DNA of 64,000 nucleotides from Xenopus tropicalis (taxonomy: Eukaryota; Chordata; Amphibia; Anura; Pipidae). The stretch lies in NCBI RefSeq assembly GCF_000004195.4, contig NC_030677.2, forward strand, positions 177,184,019-177,248,018, read 5' to 3'. Position 1 is the stretch's first letter, and every line of letters begins with the position of its first letter. Under the pieces are notes generated by a model. It was not told where the DNA came from, ran no database searches, and worked only from the letters and a program-made list of their open reading frames with translations. Positions 61,501 through 64,000 of the stretch are shown here, piece by piece. A program made the translations under genes and the position numbers.

Positions 61501-62214
61501 GTAATAGTGCTGCTGCCACCAAGCGTGAATTTGTTAAGGTAATTTCCAAACACAGTTTTAAACTTTAATTGCAGTGGCTCGCTGAGGTGTATCAGTCCTT
61601 GGGGATGATGATGGATGCTGAGATGTGCTACAGAAAAAGTTTACAACTGGCATCGCAGCAAGGCAACTGGAACGGGAAACTCTCCAGCCTGCTGCGACTA
61701 GCCCTCCTTGCACTCAAGGTTTGCATGGTAAGTTACTGGTCTAGACTGAGCAATAATATGTAATAATGTATGTGTTTGCCTTTCTCAGAACCCAAGGAAT
61801 TTTCTGCTGTTTTGTTGCTGTGACAAAATGCACAAGACAAATGATACGTGACTAAACTTTCATTTGATGCAGCAAAAATGGTTCTTCAGAGTTTGTTCCC
61901 ACTTGTCATAATGGGCTTATTTTGTATAGTTTCTAATTGTCTATAAGAAGAACTTCTGCTCTTTCCCTTCCATTCATTTATGTCAACCGAAAAATTCTGT
62001 AATATATGAAACTAGAAACTAAATTTGAATGCATTAAAATTTAAAGAGTGTACTAATGGGTGTGGATGTTTATTCTCTTATTTTAGGCAAAGATTCCTGA
62101 TAGTCGTTGGCCAGCACTTTTACAGGAGGCTACTAGTGAGGTGCTGAAAATGACATCTTGTCCTCTTGCTCTTCTACTTCAGGGAATTCTCCAATTCAGT
62201 ACAAAAGGTTCCCG
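16439..62214 (+). CDS. SKIC3: SKIC3 (TTC37), TPR scaffold of the Ski complex; 38 coding exons, 3' end outside window
   Basis: Encodes the large tetratricopeptide-repeat subunit (Ski3) that bridges the SKIV2L helicase and WDR61 and directs cytosolic mRNA into the exosome for 3'-5' decay, including non-stop mRNA. I placed 38 exons from the ATG at 16446 to the donor at 62215. Each has GT-AG ends, and the summed length (4487 bases) keeps frame throughout, giving about 1496 residues that follow human TTC37 (1564 aa) from end to end. The missing 70-85 C-terminal residues should lie right of 64000. TPR helices with the W-LG-Y-A-F-A-P pattern recur, for example at residues 40-75, 450-480 and 590-620. 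It is divergent from ARSK, as in human. Loss of the human gene causes trichohepatoenteric syndrome. The 5' non-coding exon(s) were not located. Confidence 0.97.
16995..17687. mobile_element. T2/Kolobok-type element
   Basis: TTAA at 16995 followed by AGTGATAGTGACAG. The right end 'gtatcact' runs into TTAA at 17684-17687. Inside is a G-tract (about 17349-17369) and a GC-richer duplicated segment. It shares its right TTAA with the next element. Confidence 0.65.
17684..18187. mobile_element. T2/Kolobok-type MITE ('GTGGACCTGTCACCC' family)
   Basis: TTAAAGTGGACCTGTCACCC at the left and GGGTGACAGGTCCGCTTTAA at the right. Same family, inverted, at 58771-59270, with partial copies at 52198 and 63145. 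504 bp including both TTAA. Confidence 0.85.
18245..18405. mobile_element. PIF/Harbinger MITE, right half
   Basis: 'gccatcccaccgg', 'gttagtcgcccgcgac' and the terminus GTGCCAGAGCCC followed by TTA (18406-18408) match the complete copies. The left terminal arm is absent. Confidence 0.75.
18975..19396. mobile_element. T2/Kolobok-type MITE, complete
   Basis: TTAAAGGAGAAGGAAAGGC at the left and CCTTTCTTTTTCCTTTAA at the right. The arms pair over most of the length ('cacttgggggtgccaaaatg' occurs in both orientations). The centre is GC-rich with 'gcgcatgcgcgcgc'. 422 bp. Confidence 0.85.
19636..19742. mobile_element. Short T2-type MITE
   Basis: 107 bp bounded by TTAA, with inner ends AAGGGACGACAG and TGACATGTCCTT. 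The core 'gcaaagttgcttaaaatta' is shared with the fragment near 62740. Confidence 0.65.
20092..20235 (+). CDS. SKIC3: SKIC3 coding exon 2
   Basis: Residues 31-78, with '[20 protein letters not shown]' giving the first clear TPR. Acceptor TTTCCTAAAG, donor GTATGT. Confidence 0.97.
20730..20819. mobile_element. 90-bp T2-type mini-MITE
   Basis: TTAAATGTGAAGGAAAGGTG at the left and CACCTTTCCTTTTCCTTTCAA at the right (right TTAA mutated to TCAA). Forms a simple hairpin in intron 2. Confidence 0.65.
20919..21010 (+). CDS. SKIC3: SKIC3 coding exon 3
   Basis: Residues 79-109, containing '[14 protein letters not shown]', conserved with human. Acceptor ATGCACAG, donor GTAATC. Confidence 0.95.
21549..21624 (+). 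CDS. SKIC3: SKIC3 coding exon 4
   Basis: Residues 109-134: '[20 protein letters not shown]'. Acceptor CTGTTCCAG, donor GTAAGT. Confidence 0.95.
21625..23260 (+). other. SKIC3 intron 4
   Basis: 1.6 kb with an AT tract at about 21635-21653. I recognise no repeat family or gene in the rest. Confidence 0.7.
23261..23401 (+). CDS. SKIC3: SKIC3 coding exon 5
   Basis: Residues 135-181: '[16 protein letters not shown]' and '[12 protein letters not shown]'. Acceptor TTGTTGTTAG, donor GTACTG. Confidence 0.96.
24715..24813 (+). CDS. SKIC3: SKIC3 coding exon 6
   Basis: Residues 182-214: '[20 protein letters not shown]'. Acceptor CTGTTTCAG, donor GTAATA. Confidence 0.96.
25190..26208. mobile_element. 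Tc1/mariner-like element, 1.02 kb, chimeric interior
   Basis: Ends CCGTATATACTCGAGTATAA and TTATACTCGAGTATATACGG, flanked by TA. The right arm includes a small hairpin ('ttcagcac' / 'gtgctgaa'). The interior 25310-25480 is an inverted piece of the T2-related family at 12340/33121, and 25940-26105 is GC-rich. No transposase frame. Confidence 0.65.
26723..26930 (+). mobile_element. T2-type MITE, 5' half
   Basis: TTAAAGGAAAACTATACCCC then 'ttagtagtatgtgctattgg' and 'atcataggatccacagtgc', as in the element at 2327. The right end is missing. Confidence 0.7.
27239..27347 (+). CDS. SKIC3: SKIC3 coding exon 7
   Basis: Residues 215-251: '[20 protein letters not shown]'. Acceptor CCTTTTAAG, donor GTAACT. 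Confidence 0.95.
27348..28892 (+). other. SKIC3 intron 7
   Basis: 1.5 kb. Contains a T-tract (27895-27912) but no gene or repeat family that I recognise. Confidence 0.65.
28893..29033 (+). CDS. SKIC3: SKIC3 coding exon 8
   Basis: Residues 251-298: '[20 protein letters not shown]', a TPR pair. The longer open frame here is in a different phase. Acceptor CAATTTTAG, donor GTAAAA. Confidence 0.96.
29131..29232 (+). CDS. SKIC3: SKIC3 coding exon 9
   Basis: Residues 298-332: '[20 protein letters not shown]', TPR. Separated from exon 8 by only 97 bases. Acceptor GTTTTCCAG, donor GTAAGA. Confidence 0.95.
29457..29596 (+). CDS. SKIC3: SKIC3 coding exon 10
   Basis: Residues 332-378: '[20 protein letters not shown]'. 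Acceptor TTTGTTTAG, donor GTACAG. Confidence 0.95.
29765..29998 (+). repeat. Minisatellite, about 7 copies of a 34-bp unit
   Basis: Unit 'gtgtgtgccatactctgcct' followed by 'gccctattctgcct'. Produces repetitive open frames in several phases, none coding. A small inverse-orientation fragment is at 3770. Confidence 0.85.
30815..30962. repeat. G-rich degenerate tandem repeat (GGAGCTGGAGGAAG)
   Basis: Iterates 'ggagctggaggaag' and 'ggagccgcaggg' at about 15-33 bp spacing, with G runs up to 8. It creates the Pro/Ser-rich antisense open frames here, which I do not regard as genes. Confidence 0.8.
31953..32958. mobile_element. Foldback element with satellite core
   Basis: Ends GGGGCTGATTTACTAA and TTAGTAAATGTGCCCC. 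Arms of about 250 bp are rich in 'cgactttttcgta' / 'tacgaaaaagtcg' pairs. The centre (32228-32700) is a 52-bp satellite. No transposase and no target duplication that I can see. The family is unnamed by me. Confidence 0.8.
32228..32700. repeat. 52-bp satellite, about 9 copies
   Basis: Unit 'ggcccaaggaaagtctccca' then 'tagggctcaatggcactctg' then 'cagctccaacct'. Very low divergence between the inner copies (mostly CC/CT at one site), more at the two edge copies. Confidence 0.95.
33121..33560 (+). mobile_element. T2-related element, right end lost
   Basis: TTAAAGTGATTCTGTCATGA at the left, then blocks shared with 12340 and (inverted) 44121. The right end decays after 'ggtcacatggctgtgg', and a further related piece ('caatgcaggattcttctgga') follows at 33640. 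Confidence 0.7.
33905..33991 (+). CDS. SKIC3: SKIC3 coding exon 11
   Basis: Residues 379-407: '[20 protein letters not shown]'. Acceptor TATTTTTAG, donor GTTTGT. Confidence 0.93.
34172..34330. repeat. Double-hairpin repeat
   Basis: Two adjacent palindromes: 34172-34219 (gccatacacgcaccg paired with cggtgcgtgtatggc) and 34225-34273 (ggtgagtcgaccgatat paired with atatcggtcgactcgcc). Continues with 'gattttgatcgggcgcc'. A diverged relative is at 4396. Confidence 0.75.
34348..34640 (+). mobile_element. T2-type MITE, 5' part
   Basis: TTAAAGGCGCTGTTCACCTT, then 'agctatctggttgctttccc' and 'gagtggaatatgaatag', shared with 50950-51225. The inverted right end is not visible. Confidence 0.6.
35431..35534 (+). 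CDS. SKIC3: SKIC3 coding exon 12
   Basis: Residues 408-442: '[20 protein letters not shown]', TPR. Acceptor TCTCGTTAG, donor GTACAT. Confidence 0.94.
35743..35869 (+). CDS. SKIC3: SKIC3 coding exon 13
   Basis: Residues 442-484: '[20 protein letters not shown]', TPR, then '[15 protein letters not shown]'. Acceptor TTTTCTCAG, donor GTACTT. Confidence 0.97.
35870..36719 (+). other. SKIC3 intron 13
   Basis: AT-rich. 36300-36640 carries diverged 'gagttttcgaat' / 'attcaagttt' pairs that resemble 45830-46195, probably an old repeat. Nothing else seen. Confidence 0.5.
36720..36899 (+). CDS. SKIC3: SKIC3 coding exon 14
   Basis: Residues 485-544: '[20 protein letters not shown]' and '[11 protein letters not shown]', TPR. 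Acceptor GTTTTCTAG, donor GTAATG. Confidence 0.97.
36900..38467 (+). other. SKIC3 intron 14
   Basis: Contains a diverged 'GGTATGGGATCC' family copy at about 38085-38345. The remainder is unremarkable. Confidence 0.6.
38085..38345 (-). repeat. Diverged 'GGTATGGGATCC' family repeat
   Basis: Ends 'tactggtatgggatctatta' and 'ccagataatagagccca'. The interior retains 'ttattactatagagaaa'. Confidence 0.55.
38468..38592 (+). CDS. SKIC3: SKIC3 coding exon 15
   Basis: Residues 545-586: '[20 protein letters not shown]'. Acceptor GTGTTTACAG, donor GTAAGT. Confidence 0.96.
38593..39974 (+). other. SKIC3 intron 15
   Basis: Starts a T2-related 5' end at 38958 (TTAAAGGAATATTGTCATGGG, as at 44121) that fades after about 39090. 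Nothing else recognised. Confidence 0.55.
39975..40228 (+). CDS. SKIC3: SKIC3 coding exon 16
   Basis: Residues 586-671, the longest exon. '[20 protein letters not shown]' and '[20 protein letters not shown]' are two tandem TPRs. Acceptor TTTATTCAG, donor GTATTG. Confidence 0.98.
40439..40541 (+). CDS. SKIC3: SKIC3 coding exon 17
   Basis: Residues 671-705: '[20 protein letters not shown]'. Acceptor TTCTTTCAG, donor GTTAGT. Its 3' boundary is partly duplicated in the following intron. Confidence 0.95.
40569..40665 (+). repeat. Fused copy of two SKIC3 exon-intron boundaries
   Basis: 40569-40620 repeats 40511-40567 (end of exon 17 plus donor, 'ctatagaaaa' to 'cttggt'). 40621-40665 repeats 40221-40282 (end of exon 16 plus donor, 'taaaggtattgcagaa'). 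It is diverged and non-coding. Confidence 0.8.
41530..41706 (+). CDS. SKIC3: SKIC3 coding exon 18
   Basis: Residues 705-764: '[20 protein letters not shown]' and '[15 protein letters not shown]'. Acceptor TGATTTTCAG, donor GTATGC. Confidence 0.97.
42417..42590. mobile_element. hAT-type MITE fragment
   Basis: Starts CAGTGATCCCCAACCAGTGG and shares 'ggatgttgctcc' and 'ggaggcaagc' with the element at 9319. The 3' end is lost. Confidence 0.65.
42814..43062. mobile_element. Small hAT element with perfect 8-bp target duplication
   Basis: Ends TAGGGATGCAC and GTGCATCCCTA. GTATGAAA flanks both sides (42806-42813 and 43063-43070). The interior is largely self-complementary ('gctaattagcgtatgctaat' region). 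249 bp, no transposase. Confidence 0.88.
43274..43412 (+). CDS. SKIC3: SKIC3 coding exon 19
   Basis: Residues 764-810: '[20 protein letters not shown]', TPR. Acceptor GATTTTACAG, donor GTAAGG. Confidence 0.97.
43685..43760 (-). repeat. 'GGTATGGGATCC' family, terminal fragment
   Basis: 'cggataacggatcccatacctgta' end only, preceded by 'aatggagtcc'. Confidence 0.65.
44121..45152 (-). mobile_element. T2-related element interrupted by a second T2 MITE
   Basis: TTAA at 44121 plus AGAAATACTTTCATGGG at the left. The right end 'catcacgactgtatccc' meets TTAA at 45149. The interior is the inverse of the 33121 element up to 'gtgtaatttagaaa', then resumes after the nested element with 'gtacaaaataaacatcacgac'. 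Confidence 0.75.
44633..45116. mobile_element. T2/Kolobok-type MITE, nested, complete
   Basis: TTAAAGGAGAAGGAAAGTC at the left and TACCTTTCCTTCTCCTTTAA at the right. 484 bp including both TTAA. Same termini as 18975-19396. Confidence 0.85.
45623..45701 (+). CDS. SKIC3: SKIC3 coding exon 20
   Basis: Residues 811-837: '[20 protein letters not shown]', TPR start. The acceptor CCTCCGTAG has a short pyrimidine tract. Donor GTAGGC. Too short to stand out as an open frame; found by phase and similarity. Confidence 0.93.
45702..47173 (+). other. SKIC3 intron 20
   Basis: Contains an old AT-rich repeat (about 45830-46195) and a repeat-like GC-richer part with a stem-loop at 46751-46811. Confidence 0.5.
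46751..46811. repeat. Stem-loop in a repeat
   Basis: GAGGAAGCAGACCC pairs with GGGGTCTGCTTCCTC across a 33-base loop that contains a weaker inner pairing. Confidence 0.6.
47174..47235 (+). CDS. SKIC3: SKIC3 coding exon 21
   Basis: Residues 837-857: '[20 protein letters not shown]', one of the most conserved stretches. Acceptor GATTTCCAG, donor GTGAGT. Confidence 0.95.
47319..47375 (+). CDS. SKIC3: SKIC3 coding exon 22 (57-bp microexon-like)
   Basis: Residues 858-876: '[19 protein letters not shown]', TPR helix A with the W-NLG-LY pattern. Acceptor TTTCTCTAG, donor GTAAGT. Confidence 0.95.
47860..47928 (+). CDS. SKIC3: SKIC3 coding exon 23
   Basis: Residues 877-899: '[20 protein letters not shown]', TPR helix B. 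Acceptor CATTTTCAAG, donor GTAAGA. Confidence 0.95.
48249..48958 (+). mobile_element. Solo LTR (gypsy-like) with perfect 5-bp target duplication
   Basis: 710 bp beginning TGTGAGGG and ending CGTGACA. CATAT on both sides (48244-48248 and 48959-48963). Contains a TATA-like 'aatatataaagc' near 48454 and two tandem copies of a roughly 75-bp block ('tttggtactg' to 'tgacctc'). GC-rich and CpG-rich 5' part. No internal coding region or second LTR, so it arose by LTR-LTR recombination. Confidence 0.85.
49555..49700. repeat. Fragment of a 'GGTGCATCCCTA' hAT-related repeat
   Basis: Ends 'ggtgcatcccta' as in 42814-43062, with 'cctggatttggtgcatcccc' repeated twice about 40 bp apart. Confidence 0.5.
49931..50268. 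mobile_element. PIF/Harbinger MITE, complete
   Basis: 338 bp, GGGCTCTGGCACAC at the left, GTGTGCCAGAGCCC at the right, TTA on both sides (49928-49930 and 50269-50271). Same family and length as 10579-10917. Confidence 0.85.
50461..50535 (+). CDS. SKIC3: SKIC3 coding exon 24
   Basis: Residues 900-924: '[20 protein letters not shown]'. Acceptor TTTCTACTAG, donor GTGAGT. Confidence 0.96.
50950..51225 (+). repeat. T2-related repeat fragment
   Basis: Shares 'agcagctatctggt' and 'gctggaatatgaatag' with 34348-34640. Ends are decayed. Confidence 0.55.
51496..51637 (+). CDS. SKIC3: SKIC3 coding exon 25
   Basis: Residues 925-972: '[20 protein letters not shown]', highly conserved. The frame stays open 62 codons upstream into the intron, but the acceptor GTCACAG at 51495 fits the human junction. 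Donor GTATAT. Confidence 0.97.
51745..51838 (+). CDS. SKIC3: SKIC3 coding exon 26
   Basis: Residues 972-1003: '[20 protein letters not shown]', TPR. Acceptor TATTTAACAG, donor GTAATG. Confidence 0.97.
51984..52061 (+). CDS. SKIC3: SKIC3 coding exon 27
   Basis: Residues 1003-1029: '[20 protein letters not shown]'. Acceptor ACTTTAAG, donor GTAAGG. Confidence 0.94.
52198..52633. mobile_element. T2/Kolobok-type MITE ('CTGTCACCC' family)
   Basis: Left CTAAAGAGGTTCTGTCACCC (TTAA mutated to CTAA), right GGGTGACAGGTTCTCTTTAA. Same family as 17684-18187. Confidence 0.75.
53296..53420 (+). CDS. SKIC3: SKIC3 coding exon 28
   Basis: Residues 1029-1071: '[20 protein letters not shown]', TPR. Acceptor TTCCCCAG, donor GTAACT. 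Confidence 0.95.
53744..53867 (+). CDS. SKIC3: SKIC3 coding exon 29
   Basis: Residues 1071-1112: '[20 protein letters not shown]'. Frame demands the acceptor GATATGATAAG at 53743, a purine-rich AG 20 bases past the pyrimidine tract, and not the later CAAG. Donor GTAAGT. Confidence 0.92.
53868..54441 (+). other. SKIC3 intron 29
   Basis: 574 bases. No repeat or gene recognised. Confidence 0.6.
54442..54663 (+). CDS. SKIC3: SKIC3 coding exon 30
   Basis: Residues 1112-1186: '[20 protein letters not shown]' and '[14 protein letters not shown]'. Acceptor GCTTCCAG, donor GTATGT. Other frames across it are open but unrelated. Confidence 0.96.
54664..55339 (+). other. SKIC3 intron 30, with an 18-G tract
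   Basis: An uninterrupted run of 18 G lies at 55107-55124. Otherwise unremarkable. Confidence 0.8.
55340..55412 (+). CDS. SKIC3: SKIC3 coding exon 31
   Basis: Residues 1186-1210: '[20 protein letters not shown]'. Acceptor TTCATTTAG, donor GTAAGA. Confidence 0.95.
55413..56354 (+). other. SKIC3 intron 31
   Basis: 942 bases. No repeat family or gene recognised. Confidence 0.55.
56355..56408 (+). CDS. SKIC3: SKIC3 coding exon 32 (54 bp)
   Basis: Residues 1211-1228: '[18 protein letters not shown]'. Acceptor TATTTTAG, donor GTAAGG. Confidence 0.93.
56507..56618 (+). CDS. SKIC3: SKIC3 coding exon 33
   Basis: Residues 1229-1266: '[20 protein letters not shown]'. Acceptor TCTCTTCAG, donor GTATCT. 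Confidence 0.95.
56619..57311 (+). other. SKIC3 intron 33
   Basis: 693 bases. One open frame of 123 codons (56754-57125) without recognisable similarity. I do not call it a gene. Confidence 0.5.
57312..57440 (+). CDS. SKIC3: SKIC3 coding exon 34
   Basis: Residues 1266-1309: '[20 protein letters not shown]'. Acceptor TTCTTTGCAG, donor GTGAGT. Confidence 0.96.
58129..58253 (+). CDS. SKIC3: SKIC3 coding exon 35
   Basis: Residues 1309-1350: '[20 protein letters not shown]' and 'SVAEALCTK'. Acceptor TATTCTACAG, donor GTACTG. Confidence 0.96.
58418..58545 (+). repeat. 'GGTATGGGATCC' family, truncated
   Basis: 'caggtataggatgggttatc' then 'caactaagatataattaatc' and 'cctattgggttta'. The centre is deleted and the 3' end is missing. 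Confidence 0.7.
58771..59270. mobile_element. T2/Kolobok-type MITE, inverted relative of 17684-18187
   Basis: TTAAAGGGGACCTGTCACC at the left, GGGTGACAGGTCCACTTTAA at the right. 500 bp including both TTAA. The paired 'aggcatagaggcggggcag' block lies at 59106. Confidence 0.85.
59620..59775 (+). CDS. SKIC3: SKIC3 coding exon 36
   Basis: Residues 1351-1402: '[20 protein letters not shown]' and '[16 protein letters not shown]'. Acceptor TTTGGGCAG, donor GTAAGT. Confidence 0.96.
59776..61574 (+). other. SKIC3 intron 36
   Basis: 1.8 kb in which I recognise neither a gene nor a repeat family. Confidence 0.5.
61575..61727 (+). CDS. SKIC3: SKIC3 coding exon 37
   Basis: Residues 1403-1453: '[20 protein letters not shown]', TPR, then 'KSLQLASQ'. 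Acceptor TTAATTGCAG, donor GTAAGT. Confidence 0.97.
62087..62214 (+). CDS. SKIC3: SKIC3 coding exon 38
   Basis: Residues 1454-1496: '[20 protein letters not shown]' and '[16 protein letters not shown]'. Acceptor CTTATTTTAG, donor GTAAGC. Ends in phase 2, so at least one further exon is needed. Confidence 0.96.
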
Positions 62215-62794
62215 GTAAGCAGGAAAACTACAAAACTTACACACACATATATACTGGACCTTGCCAAACAAGATGTGGTGGCCACAGGAGGGCCCCACAC
62301 AACACAGAAACCCTTACTAATACCTATCACTGTAATCTGTTCCTTTAAAAAGTATGAATATTTTTTTTTTTTATATGGTGAAATCCATCTGCAAAAGTTC
62401 TTTTTTTTCTGCATCGTTTGAAATTCTGGCGGGAGGAGGGACTAAAACATTATTGTTTCAAACTGGAAGAACTTACAGCTTACAGACCACATGCAGGAAC
62501 TACATAACACACAATGCATTGCACTGCGATGTTCCTTTCCTTATTGACATCACTTGTGCAGGGAATTGAGGATGCAGGCTGAGGACAGTCAACTACTGTT
62601 ACATTTTTTAAATCTCAAAGTAGCCAGCAGATCAGCAGGAGTACAGGGGGCTGGGCTTAGGTAACTTTTCCAAACCATATTATTACATTAAAAATGATAA
62701 AAAGGCTGCATATTTTTTAATTGATACATATTGCAAAGTTGCTTGAAATTATATTTTCTTTTTAAGCATATGCTGTGTTTGGATGGAGTTCCCC

Positions 62795-63106
62795 TTTAGT
62801 TTTGAAGCTCCAGACCATATAAGCTGTGGATCAGCACTGCTAAAATGCTCTGTGCTCTGCTCTCTTCTTAGGGGATTTCCCAGACCAGGACTTGGTAGGC
62901 AGCCAAATCAGAAAAATCGTACTGAACTGGCCCTGCCCATGCTTTCCTTCTCCTGCTTCTTTTGCTTTGCATTGATCCAATTGGTTGAATCTTCCCAGCC
63001 AGTGGTATCAAAGATATGCAAATATGCAGTCTCCTTCAAAGAGAGCAGAGAGAGTTTTAACAGTGCCAGTCCACAGCTCATATGGTCTGTAGCATCAAAA
63101 CTAAAC
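62795..63106. mobile_element. Foldback MITE
   Basis: About 312 bp. The left arm 'tttagttttgaagctccaga' and the right arm 'tctgtagcatcaaaactaaa' are inverted copies, paired over about 75 bases each. This explains similar open frames on opposite strands. Family not recognised. Confidence 0.7.
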
Positions 63107-63144
63107 ATTTCAAATTATAAAGATGATTAAGAATGTATTTTTGA

Positions 63145-63345
63145 CAGGGGTTGTTCAGATTCATCCTCCTTAATAACAGTGCCCACAAAATGGCAGCTGC
63201 CTGCTTGCTGTGATTGGGAATTCTAAGACAATGTAAAACAAGTTTTAAAAAATGTATATAGTGTAAGTAAAATTTAATTTGCTCAACTAACACGACAGAA
63301 AAGAGTTTGTAATTCTTTCTTAGGGTGACAGGTCCCTTTCAAGAA
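63145..63345. mobile_element. T2/Kolobok-type MITE, right half
   Basis: Ends 'gggtgacaggtccctttcaa' (TTAA mutated). Shares 'aacagtgcccacaaaatggc' and 'tgctcaactaacacgac' with the 17684 family. The left half is missing. Confidence 0.7.
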
Positions 63346-63525
63346 GCCAGTATTCATTTGTCTAATGCAGCATCCTTTTGTCTTTTGCTGCACCATGTTA
63401 AGTAGAAGCCAGCACTACATTTTTGGTGACCATAGCAGCCTCACCCCTGGAAATTGTTCAGTGCTATTTGTCTTTAGCTTACCATTTTCTAGTGCAAGTA
63501 ATGTACTGTATTGTTTTCTCTGCAG

Positions 63526-63547
63526 GGTCCAGTTTGATGAATATTAG
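63526..63547 (+). other. Possible alternative SKIC3 terminal exon (weak)
   Basis: A good acceptor (TTGTTTTCTCTGCAG) at 63525 would join exon 38 in phase to give R-V-Q-F-D-E-Y and a stop at 63545. ATTAAA follows at 63550. It has no similarity to the known C-terminus, so it is either chance or a rare truncating isoform. Confidence 0.2.
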
Positions 63548-64000
63548 CAATTAAAAGTGCCTCTTTTCCAAAGTATTCTTTCTATTCATAAAACAAATGC
63601 ACACAAATAACTTACATGTGTGTGTTTTTAATTAGGGTTTAATCTTGCCCTAGTAGAGATTGTATACTTAGAACAGAGGTGAAGCCATTTATCAAGCAGT
63701 AAATGCACAGGGTTAAATGAGACACTCCTGTTTATAAAAGCTATGCTGTAAATCATCATGTCCAGGTTTTTCAGATATAAACACTGCTCTGGGCTGCATG
63801 TTAAAACAAACAGATGGAAAGTTTAGTCCTAGACTTCCTTTCTGCCTTTGTTATGTTTATTTGCGCAGAGGAGGCCATGTTACAGATAATGAGTTTGCAT
63901 AGCCCCATTGTAGTACAGCATTGGTTAAAAGACCAACATGTGGCAACTTATTTTGGATGTTACAAACAGCCCAATAGTTAATTAAACAGCTCTTATTAGA

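Noticed and set aside
62783..63108. Similar frames on opposite strands
   Set aside because: Same reason: inverted arms of the MITE 62795-63106.

Overview
The window is vertebrate nuclear DNA, almost certainly from a clawed frog (Xenopus, probably X. tropicalis). Two large split genes carry the coding sequence. Introns and intergenic DNA are packed with frog-type DNA transposons: T2/Kolobok MITEs bounded by TTAA, PIF/Harbinger MITEs bounded by TAA or TTA, hAT elements bounded by 8-bp duplications, a SPIN element, a CR1 tail, a solo LTR and several minisatellites. There are no bacterial-style genes. Only short spliced exons interrupted by repeats are coding.

Layout. (1) Positions 1-11915, minus strand: ARSK (arylsulfatase K). 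Coding exons 1-7 are present from the ATG at 11915 down to 4080. The last coding exon lies off the left edge. The formylglycine motif CCPSR is in exon 2. (2) Positions 11916-16438: head-to-head intergenic interval and promoter region, swollen by a T2-related repeat, a SPIN hAT insertion with perfect 8-bp TSD, a foldback element with CCAAT boxes, a 1.36-kb minisatellite of 41-bp units and a CR1 3' tail. (3) Positions 16439-64000, plus strand: TTC37/SKIC3, the TPR scaffold of the Ski complex. 38 consecutive coding exons were placed. Every exon junction is GT-AG and the reading phase carries through all 38 (4487 coding bases, about 1496 residues). The last 70-85 residues expected from the human protein are beyond the right edge.

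The two genes are divergent neighbours in human as well (5q15), so the window shows conserved synteny. They are not functionally linked: ARSK is a lysosomal 2-sulfoglucuronate sulfatase, whereas SKIC3 holds together the cytosolic Ski helicase complex that feeds mRNA to the exosome.

The most interesting material is in the repeats. It includes nested and abutting TTAA elements that record insertion order, a foldback transposon with a 52-bp satellite in its centre, a homogenised block in the 41-bp minisatellite, the horizontally spread SPIN family between the two promoters, and a fused duplication of two exon-intron boundaries inside SKIC3 intron 17. I found no convincing new gene system. All coordinates were read by eye from the sequence, and family names come from memory of repeat ends, not from a database search.
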